Shown here: piece after piece, positions 56,574-64,000 of the stretch | How the letters are laid out: every line of letters begins with the position of its first letter | Position numbering within the stretch: the stretch's first letter is position 1 | Assembly: GCA_030765065.1 (NCBI GenBank) | Contig: CM060990.1 | Location: forward strand, 494,316,190-494,380,189 | Source: Deroplatys truncata | Taxonomy: Eukaryota; Arthropoda; Insecta; Mantodea; Mantidae | Direction of reading: 5' to 3' | DNA length: 64,000 nt | Program-made: the position numbers and the translations under genes | The notes under the pieces: model-generated | Told to the model about the DNA's origin: nothing | Seen by the model: only the letters and a program-made list of their open reading frames with translations | Database searches by the model: none

Positions 56574-58288
56574 GTACATTTGATAGATACTTTATTTGTA
56601 CATTTTTTCATACACAATCTTTTTTACAATATTTCTCTTATAAACTAACTTAACCTATTGTACAAATTTTCTTGCCAGCTATACTACTCCTTTTGCCTGG
56701 CACCCTGGCCTTCTCGCTCATCTAAACATTCCTTGCTGCCTTTAATCCCTATTACCCATGCACTCCCTCCTCCGTTTGCCCTTCTGCCTTTCTTATCTCT
56801 CTTACTTTTCTAATCCATTTCCCTTTTACTTTCTCTAGAAACTCGCGCATATTCTTATTTTTCTTTTCTTCTTAAAATTTTAATTGCTACTATTTTTCCA
56901 TCCATTTTTTCCCATTTATTCTCCCATACTTCTCTTCTCCATTCTGCCAATTCTTTGCATTCTGTCATATAATGCTTGTGCTTTCACTACCTCCGCATAA
57001 TTCACAAATTCGGTTTTTCTACCTCTTAGCCCTCTCAGATACAATGATCCTGTTCTCCTCCATGTAAACGCTTCTTTTCCTCTCTATTGCAATAATCCAC
57101 ATACCCTTCTCTTCCCCATTTTCTTTTTACTAATCTATAAAACCCTAGTGATTTTTTATTCTCTAAGCTTCCCCAGATCTCGTTTTTCTATGTCTTCCAC
57201 TCTATTTCTTACTGTTATCCAGAAGCCATTACTATTTATTTCTCCTGCTCTCCAAATATCTCCCATTCCGATCTTCTCCATAATTTTTTCTACCCCTATC
57301 CACCAGCTATTTTTATTTTTCATACTCTTTTGTTGTTCCATGCAAATCTTTAAATTTCCCCTTCATCTTTTCTCAGGCATCTAAACCAAAATTTCAATAT
57401 CCTTCCTAGTACCACTCCCTTTCTTCTTGTTCTTCCTAATTCCACTAATGCTACTTCCGCTGGTGCTGATCTTGGTAACCCCAATAGCTCTTTACAAAAC
57501 ATTCTATAGCTCTTATCCATTTTTTTGTTTAATTCAGATCCCCCCCAAATTTCTACTGCATACAGCATTCTTGCTTCTATTAATGCTTCATACATTCTTT
57601 CTATCCATTTATTTGGCATTTCTAATTTGTATTTGCATATCCTTACTCCTATCATTGCTGCCTTTCCTTTAGTCATAACCTTCCTACTATGCGCTCCCCA
57701 TTCACCATTACTGCTCATTCTCACCCCCAAATAATCAAAATCCTTGACAACTTCTAACTTTAAAGTTCCCATCTGCCAGTATTCTTCTTTTTTTAGTTTA
57801 TTTCCTGTTTTAAATATCATAACTTTATTTATTTATATTTACTTTAATTTCCCATTCTTTGCAGAATTCATGTACTTCATTGATTGCTTTCTGCAACCCA
57901 ATTACCGTTATAGCCCCAACCATAAGATCATCTGCATATAGTAAACTGGGTATCTCTTTATTTACTATTATGGGACAGTGTGCATTTCTTTCTTTCACTC
58001 TTTCTAATATGTCATCTATAAATATATTAAATAACATAGGACTCAATTTGTATCCTTGACTTAATCCCATTTTTTGTTCAGTCATTATTGTAGTTCCATT
58101 ATTTCTACATCTTATACAAAATTTTATGTTTTTATAATTTTTTTTGATATCTTTTATAAAATGTTCACTTACCCCTTTCTTGCTTAATTTCTAAGTTAAT
58201 GCTTCTCTGTTTATTGTATCAAATGCTTTTTCAAAATCAGCAAAAAACATGTATATCCTTCCTCTTTTCCTGCTCAAATACTTATCTT
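56574..58288 (-). mobile_element. 5'-truncated LINE inserted in the copia integrase
   Basis: Bounded by the 11-bp duplication AAAAATTACAT (56563-56573, 58289-58299). The two sides of the copia frame line up again when the insert is ignored. Minus-strand reading enters in the middle of a reverse transcriptase and ends with a non-coding 3' part; no endonuclease region is left, as usual for 5' truncation during target-primed reverse transcription. Confidence 0.88.
57100..58285 (-). pseudogene. LINE reverse transcriptase, C-terminal half
   Basis: From 58285 down: YMFFADFEKAFDTINREAL (motif A), MGLSQGYKLSPMLFNIFIDD (motif B), SLLYADDLMVGA (motif C, YADD) and a thumb region KDFDYLGVRMSSNGEWGAHS. 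The part near 57350-57600 (MYEALIEARMLYAVEIWGG) is the usual LINE C-terminal helix region. Stops and a frame change interrupt it. I cannot place the clade without a tree. Confidence 0.75.
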
Positions 58289-58299
58289 AAAAATTACAT

Positions 58300-59200
58300 A
58301 GGATACTCGGGTATGTAAATTTTAGTTATTGGAAAACAATGTGTGATAAGCAAATCCTTGAAGGTTTGCCAAAAGAAGTGGAGTAAGATTATTTTAAGTG
58401 TGGGATATGCTTGGAAAATAAAATGCACAAATTGCCATTTAAAAATGAAAGAACAAAAGCAGGGAAATATTACAGATAGCACATACTGATTTGAATGCAT
58501 CACATAAAATCAGTGGCTTAAATGGGGAAAATATTTTTTAAGTTTTATTGATGATTACAGTAAAGTAGCTAAAGTTTATCTTATAAAATCAAAGAGTGAA
58601 GTATATAATTGTTTTCACTATGTAAATTTAATTTAAAGTGAAGACAGGAAAAGAGGTAAAATGATTGAGGTGTGATAATGGTAAGGATTACATAAATAGA
58701 GACATATACAATTTTGATAAGGAACAGGGTATATCTATTGAACCTTGTCCACCATATGTACATGAATTAAGTGGCATGGTAGAAAAATACAATCAAGACA
58801 TTATGGAGATGTTTATTGACAGAGGCTAAAGTACATAATAGGTTTTGACCTGAAATAGTTAAAATAGCAGCTTATTTAAAGAATAGAATTATTATTAATA
58901 TGGTAGTAAAGGACAAAACACCCTATGAAATAATGTTCAGAAAAAAACCTAATATGGAACATTTAACAATTTATGCAAGTAAAGTATTTGTCAGAGTGCC
59001 CAAACAGAGGAGAAATTCAAAATGGAATAGAAAAGCAGATTTAGGTATTTTGTTAGGGTAAGAAAGTGTTGGTTATAGAGTTTTGATTAATAACAGAGTA
59101 GTTGTAGCAAGACATATAGATATAATTGAAGATGGTACAAATTATATAGGCTTAAAGATGAGTCAAGAGGGGCTCATGATAAAAAAGAAAGTGAAAATGA
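58300..59200 (+). pseudogene. pol: copia-type integrase remnant
   Basis: Just after the LINE, GYVNFSYWKTMCDKQILEG resembles the integrase zinc-binding part (HHCC), followed by FKCGICLENKMHKLPF. Further on, YTFDKEQGISIEPCPPY-like codons near 58710-58760 and TPYEIMFRKKPNMEHL near 58920 match the catalytic core and its exit. Stops interrupt every piece. The function would have been insertion of the cDNA. Confidence 0.6.
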
Positions 59201-59399
59201 AAATTATGAAAATGAACATGAAAATATTGATGAGAATTTAAATGATGAAAATGAGGATTTAGGGTTAAGAAGATCAACCAGGCAAAAAAGGAAGGCTGCA
59301 AGATTTAATGATGATTTTGTATATAATAATTTTGTTTATGTAAATTATAGTGATGCTGAAAATCATATTTCTTATAATGATGCTATTAATAGTAATGAT

Positions 59400-60016
59400 T
59401 CTGAAAAGTGGAGAACTGAAATGGATAAAGAAATGATTTGTTTAAATAAAAATAAAACTTGGATGTTTGTAAATGAACCAAACGGTAAAAAGATTTTAGA
59501 TGTAAAATGGGTCTATACAAAAAAAAACCTGATGATATCTATAAAGCTAGATTAGTAGTAAGAAGATATCAACAGAATGATTTATTTGATGACATTTTCT
59601 CTCCGGTGGCAAGAATGCAAACTTTAAAAATTTTAATGGCCCATTGTTGTCAAAATGGTTTACATATTGAACAAATGGATGTAGAGATAACTTTTTTGAA
59701 CGGTAAAGTTAAATCAGAAGTTTATGTAAAACTGCCACAAGGTTATCAGGATGGTACAGATAGAGTACTAGAATTGAACAAAGCATTATATAGATTGAGA
59801 GAAAGCCCAAGAGCTTGGTATGAATGCTTTGATACTTATTTGAGAAGTTTAGGCTTTGAAAGAAGTGAAAAAGTTTGCTGTTTATATATATTAAATGACA
59901 AGGAGAATGAAAACAATGTTTATCTAATTCTATTTGTAGCTGATCTACATATATGTTGTAAAGATGATACAAAGTTAAATTTTGTTAAAAAGTATTACTT
60001 GAAAGATTTCAAATGA
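59400..60016 (+). pseudogene. pol: copia-type reverse transcriptase
   Basis: Begins near 59450 with KTWMFVNEPNGKKILDVKWV, changes frame at an A-run near 59520, and runs open from 59507: KARLVVRRYQQ, FSPVARMQTLKILMA, EQMDVEITFLNG (motif with the first catalytic Asp), LYRLRESPRAWYECF. The YVDD catalytic motif, normally Y-V-D-D, reads F-V-A-D (LFVADLHI), so polymerase activity is lost even in the open frame. Confidence 0.85.
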
Positions 60017-60876
60017 AAGAATTGGGTAAAAGAAAGACCTGTTTAAGTATTAATATTAATCATGATTGTAATCAAGGAAAAATGACACTAGATGAAAGGG
60101 ATTATATCTTGTCATTAGAAAAGAAGTATGATATTGCAAATTCTAATTTTTATGCTACTCCTATGGAACAAAATTTGAAGTTAGAACCTGCACAATCAGC
60201 AAGTGATGAAATTAAATATAGAAATTTTATTGGAACTCTTTTGTATATTAGTTCAGGAATAAGACCTGATATAAGTTTCAGTGTAAATTATTTGGGTAGA
60301 TTTCAGAATTGCTATGGTAGTAGTCATTATAGGTATACTTTGAGAGCTTTAAAGTACTTAGTCTTAACTAAAGACTTAATGTTAACTTTTAATAAAAATA
60401 CAAATGGTGAAATTTTAGATTGCTATGTAGACGCTGTTTGTGCAGGCAATATTATTGATAGGAAATCAGTGACTGGTTATGTAATTAAATTGAATGGAGA
60501 TGTAATTTATTGGAAATCAAAGAAACAAAACTGTGTAATAAAGTCCTCCACATCAGCTGAATATGTAGCATTATCTGAGTGTGTGAGTGAATTAAAGGTT
60601 GTAAAATATATTTTGTTTGATTTTAATATTGAAATGTTTGATCCTATTAAAATTTATGAAGATAATTCTAGTGCAATGGATATAGAAAAGTTTGGAAGTT
60701 TTACAAAGAAATCAAAGTATATAGAAACACATTACCACTTTGTAAAGGAAAGTTGTATCAATGGTGAAGTCGATATTGTAAAATTTAATTCTGAAGAAAG
60801 TATTGTGGATATTTTTACTAAGTCTTTAGGTCGAAACAAATTTGAAAATTTTATAAATATGTTAAATATAAAGTAA
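60013..60876 (+). pseudogene. pol: copia-type connection and RNase H
   Basis: 287 codons without a stop, overlapping the RT frame by one base-shift: MKELGKRKTCLSI, GTLLYISSGIRPDISFSV, CYVDAVCAGNIIDRKSVTGY (the RNase H entry, normally VDADWAGD), KSSTSAEYVALSECVSE and IYEDNSSAMDIEK, ending NFINMLNIK-stop. Apart from the DADWA change, the copia RNase H motifs are all present. The frameshift at the RT/RNase H border prevents a fused Pol product. Confidence 0.85.
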
Positions 60877-60910
60877 TCGAGAATAGTAAATTTTGGACAG
60901 TAATATGAAT

Positions 60911-61149
60911 TTAAGGAGGCATGTTGAAATATAGGTAAATACATTTTACATAGTAACTAGTGACATCTATATATATAGAGATGTGAAGGTGTGCGTTAGA
61001 GCGACACTGTTGAGTGTGTGAGAGAAAGCAGTAGGAGCATGTCGGTTTCAGGAGAAACATGTGGGTTGCTGAGCAAGCACACTGTCATATGTTATAATGT
61101 GAAGTGATAAGATCCGCGAGTACAATAATAATCACAGCCAGAATACAAG
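60911..61149 (+). repeat. Polypurine tract and probable 3' LTR of the copia element
   Basis: TTAAGGAGGCA (60911-60921) is a polypurine tract; the LTR would start TGTTGAAATATAG at 60922, with TG as required. A TATATATATAG box lies near 60969. The right edge is uncertain: I suggest an ACA near 61147, but with no 5' LTR for comparison this is a guess. Confidence 0.5.
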
Positions 61150-61199
61150 TTTAAGACTAATCCGCTAATAAAACAAAATAAGAAGGAGATAAAAGAGAA

Positions 61200-62243
61200 T
61201 ATTAAAGATTAAGAAAAGGGGGGAATAAACATTATTACGAATGAAATAAAGTAAAGTAGAGACACGAATAAATAAATCAGAATGTGAAAGGAAACGCAGG
61301 AAAAGAAAAGACACAAGGAAATCGGCCAGAGGGCAAAACACTTTAATAAATGCAGGAAAGGCGACCAGGAGAAACAGTTAGGTTCTATTGAAATCGCCGG
61401 GAACTCGCCGGAAAGCGAAACAATGAAACGGATGTGCTAGGCACTCATGCGGACAGAAAATCAAATCAGCCGTTAATAATGTGAAACAGTAGAGACGCTC
61501 GCAGTGCATAAGGTTGTTGAAATTGAACCACTGGTAGGAAAAGCGCAAAGTAGCTATATAGCCAATAAGGAATAACAAAAGTCACGTGAATAGTAACGCA
61601 AGGGAATGAAACTAGAAAAGAGGTGTGAAATAGATTTTTGTCTAGGAGCAGGAGCGAGTTTTCGACACGCGAAACATGGAACACTTTTGTGTCGGGAAGA
61701 GATAGGATGAGGACGTAAAAGCTTTGTGTCGGGAAGAACTAGGAGGAGGACGTAACAACTTTGTGTCGTGAAGGGTCAGGGAGAACAAGATGAAATACTT
61801 AGTGTAGTAAAAGATAGGGAAATCATCAACGTGTAACAGTTTATATTATCACTAGGGAAAGAGATATACGATAGGAAATCGTCATCGCATAATAGTGAGA
61901 GATAGGGCAGCTAGGAATGACAAAAGTCATATTGTGTATAACTAAGAAAGAGAATAAAATTCAGGGTAGAAGCACGGAAACTGTAACGGGGAAAAACAGA
62001 TAGGAACGCGTCTTGTGTAAAGGGTCTTCAGTACGACAACAAGTGTGGATCTTCAGAATAAATGGGCCACTGAGAGGAGTTGTGAGTATAATTCATCTCC
62101 CATCCACACAATCCCTGAGATTAGAATCTCACAATCACTTATCCTCTACCTGAGTAGCCGGCAATAATCTTTCCGTACCCGAAACCCTAAACCAAGTTCA
62201 TACACACCAGAAAACGTTCCTTATTTTCCAAACCCCCGCTACA
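61200..62243 (+). repeat. Probable 5' LTR of a gypsy-type element
   Basis: The primer site at 62247 implies that an LTR ends at ACA, 62241-62243. The left edge is not identifiable because the 3' LTR lies beyond the window. Inside, 61686-61815 holds three about 42-bp repeats of TTTGTGTCGGGAAG ... GAGGACGTAA. No gene is seen. Confidence 0.5.
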
Positions 62244-62246
62244 AAA

Positions 62247-62260
62247 TGGCACCCAACGTG
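62247..62260 (+). promoter_or_regulatory. Primer-binding site, tRNA-Lys-like
   Basis: TGGCACCCAACGTG differs by one base from TGGCGCCCAACGTG, the complement of a tRNA-Lys 3' end used by several retroelements. It lies three bases after the ACA that would end the LTR. Confidence 0.7.
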
Positions 62261-62418
62261 TCTTACACCCAAGCCTAGCACCCTACCAAACCAACACACT
62301 CACACCAACACAACGGAGAACGCCGCCAAGGGACCAGCAAACATCACCAGACCAACACCAGCACAACAGCAGCACCGAGTAAGTACAACCAACATTTCTT
62401 ACACCAAGGGAGAAGTGA

Positions 62419-64000
62419 ATGTTACTCCGTAACGGCAAAACAACAAAAATCACCATGGAGAACGCCCTTACGGAGGAACAGACAACAGCAGCAACAAATC
62501 AACAGGAACTTTCGGAAAATCCATATACACTAGAGGCAGTAATACAGCAAATGTTTACTCAATTCCAGCAACTTACCTCTCAAATCACCGCACAAGGTGA
62601 GACACTAAATTCTCAAATCACTGCACAAGGTGAAAAAATCACCGCACAAGGTGAAACACTGCACTCACAAATCCAAACACAAGGGGAGACACTAAATTCT
62701 CAAATCACTGCACAAGGTGAAACACTACACTCACAAATTCAAACACAAGGAGAGACACTAAACGCAAAACTAACTGCACAGGAGGAAACCCTAAAACAAT
62801 TAGAACAGAGACTGATGACCCAGGTACACACACAATTAGTTGCCCAAGGGGAGAAGCTCGAGGCAAAAATTTTAGAGAAACTGAACACAAAATTCTCAGA
62901 ACACCAAACACAAATAGAGGAGCAGGTAAACCGACAAGCAAACCAAGTGACGGAGATGAATGCTGGGCAAGCTTCTTTACGATCGGAGGTCATTAGCATT
63001 AGAACAGATGTTCTAGAAGCATGCTCAGAATTAAAATCTTTAAAGGGAAGGGTCACACAAATGTCTGCTGACCACGTAAACCAGGAACAGCTGAATTGTG
63101 ATCTGCAAGCAGCCTGTGCAAATATTAAAGAAAATATAAATACAGAATTAACAACAATGAAAGAACTTATCACCACTTCGACAAACCAAGCAGCTGCAGA
63201 ACACAACGCGTCATTAGCACAAATTGACAAAAATTCGCGTGAGTTTGCACAGGTTAGAGCAACTATAGAAAGACAACAAAATGTGTCAAATCAAAACGCC
63301 AATAATCATGCCACCTCTCGTGAAAATATCACCGCGGAAACGCAACCAGCACTTCATGTGCCGCTTGCGTCGCCGCAAACACCAATTTCTAGTTTAGCTC
63401 ATGAGGAGCCTAGTTATATGAATGTGCATGCGTACCCTCTACATTTTAATTTATTAAATGAGATAGCTGTACCACAGTTTAATGACCTGAGAGACAATGC
63501 GAAGCGATACATTATGGATTTGGACGCTTATTTCGAGTTAAAACAAATTCCGGAAACCTTGAAATTATTAATTGTAAAGAAAGGGTTACAAGGCAGGGCA
63601 CTCTCTTGGTTTCGGTTAGCGATCGGCGACCACACCACATACTCTGACTTCAAACACTTATTCCTAACCAAATATTGGAATACTACCACCCAATACGCGG
63701 TGAGAATCCGAATAAATAATGGCAAATATACACCAGGGCAGGGACAACAACTCATAGATTACTTCCTAGATCTGGCGCAACAGAGTCAATTACTAGACCC
63801 ACCCATGCAAGAAGATGAATTTGTAAAACTGATCGTGAGGCATTTCCCGGATAATATCCGAAATAATTTAATTGTAGCTAGGGCGACAACCATTTCTGAC
63901 ACACTAGAACTGTTGACGGCGCTACAAGGACACCAGAGCGATAGCTCGGAACATAGATCACCGACCCAAAATTTCAGTGGGTTAAGGGCACACCCCACCT
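62419..64000 (+). CDS. gag: gypsy-type gag (runs off the window)
   Basis: An open frame of at least 527 codons from the ATG at 62419 with no stop to the window end. A second in-frame ATG at 62455 (ACC ATG G context) is an equally good start. Residues about 45-125 are 11- to 12-residue repeats of QITAQGETLNS / QIQTQGETLHS, followed by a long Glu/Gln/Leu-rich stretch to about residue 290, likely coiled coil. From about residue 360: FNDLRDNAKRYIMDLDAYFE, KGLQGRALSWFRLAIGD, FKHLFLTKYW and QQLIDYFLDLAQQSQ, the Retrotrans_gag capsid region of Ty3/gypsy elements. Gag assembles the particle. The lack of any stop suggests a young element. Confidence 0.88.
   Translation, partial: MLLRNGKTTKITMENALTEEQTTAATNQQELSENPYTLEAVIQQMFTQFQQLTSQITAQGETLNSQITAQGEKITAQGETLHSQIQTQGETLNSQITAQGETLHSQIQTQGETLNAKLTAQEETLKQLEQRLMTQVHTQLVAQGEKLEAKILEKLNTKFSEHQTQIEEQVNRQANQVTEMNAGQASLRSEVISIRTDVLEACSELKSLKGRVTQMSADHVNQEQLNCDLQAACANIKENINTELTTMKELITTSTNQAAAEHNASLAQIDKNSREFAQVRATIERQQNVSNQNANNHATSRENITAETQPALHVPLASPQTPISSLAHEEPSYMNVHAYPLHFNLLNEIAVPQFNDLRDNAKRYIMDLDAYFELKQIPETLKLLIVKKGLQGRALSWFRLAIGDHTTYSDFKHLFLTKYWNTTTQYAVRIRINNGKYTPGQGQQLIDYFLDLAQQSQLLDPPMQEDEFVKLIVRHFPDNIRNNLIVARATTISDTLELLTALQGHQSDSSEHRSPTQNFSGLRAHPT

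Larger units (their letters stand above)
55219..60876 (+). mobile_element. Ty1/copia-type LTR retrotransposon, 5' truncated, interrupted by a LINE
   Basis: Order gag, protease, integrase remnant, reverse transcriptase, RNase H is that of the copia superfamily. A polypurine tract (TTAAGGAGGC) and a probable 3' LTR follow at 60911-60922. No 5' LTR or primer-binding site is visible: upstream of about 55170 is the polymerase-locus array. A minus-strand LINE occupies 56574-58288. Confidence 0.88.

Noticed and set aside
60732-60944. Minus-strand ORF over copia RNase H
   Set aside because: Shadow of the RNase H frame; no motif.

Overview
The window is eukaryotic, AT-rich, gene-poor and packed with transposable elements. 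Spliced exons with GT/AG borders, three tRNA-headed SINEs of one family, Tc1/mariner-, pogo-, Penelope-, copia-, gypsy- and LINE-type remnants, and a mariner transposase type that is very common in insect genomes point to an arthropod, most likely an insect with a large genome. I cannot name the species.

Layout. 1-12 kb: AT-rich intergenic DNA with SINEs (591, 7236, 8599), a complete but frameshifted Tc1/mariner element bounded by TA (3351-4882), a Penelope-like RT fragment cut by a pogo/Tigger-like element, and a 113-bp satellite. 12.2-28.0 kb: a giant inverted repeat with two 5,284-bp arms (12157-17440 and 22746-28029) around a 5,305-bp loop. Within it lies an intact 1,216-codon protein-primed family B DNA polymerase of Polinton/Maverick type (19566-23216) with its own TATA/initiator promoter. 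The right arm begins inside the polymerase active-site codon, so the left arm carries an inverted, headless copy of the gene's 3' end. 28.8-31.6 kb: a decayed DDE-type transposase gene flanked by repeats of a short GATAAGGCGAGTTTTGC-like motif. 32.7-33.6 kb: a Tc1-like remnant. 34.9-38.3 kb: the last three exons (minus strand) of a class C G-protein-coupled receptor, the only clear host gene. 38.5-40.5 kb: a LINE ORF1 remnant, hairpin MITEs and a short tandem array.

41.5-55.2 kb: a second, decayed polymerase locus built on the same plan: tRNA-like repeats, an oligo-repeat array, promoter (here triplicated), polymerase pseudogene and several downstream tandem arrays. It is interrupted by a 5.8-kb I-like LINE with a 10-bp target duplication. 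55.2-61.1 kb: a copia-type retrotransposon, interrupted by a truncated LINE with an 11-bp target duplication. 61.2-64.0 kb: leader, tRNA-Lys-like primer site and open gag gene of a gypsy-type element running off the window end.

The two polymerase loci are the standout. They share promoter, polymerase and a fixed series of satellite-like arrays, but I see no integrase, ATPase, protease or capsid gene beside them. They look like a polymerase-only Polinton derivative, one copy of which sits in a near-perfect 15.9-kb palindrome. Whether the palindrome is biological or an assembly product cannot be settled from the sequence alone.
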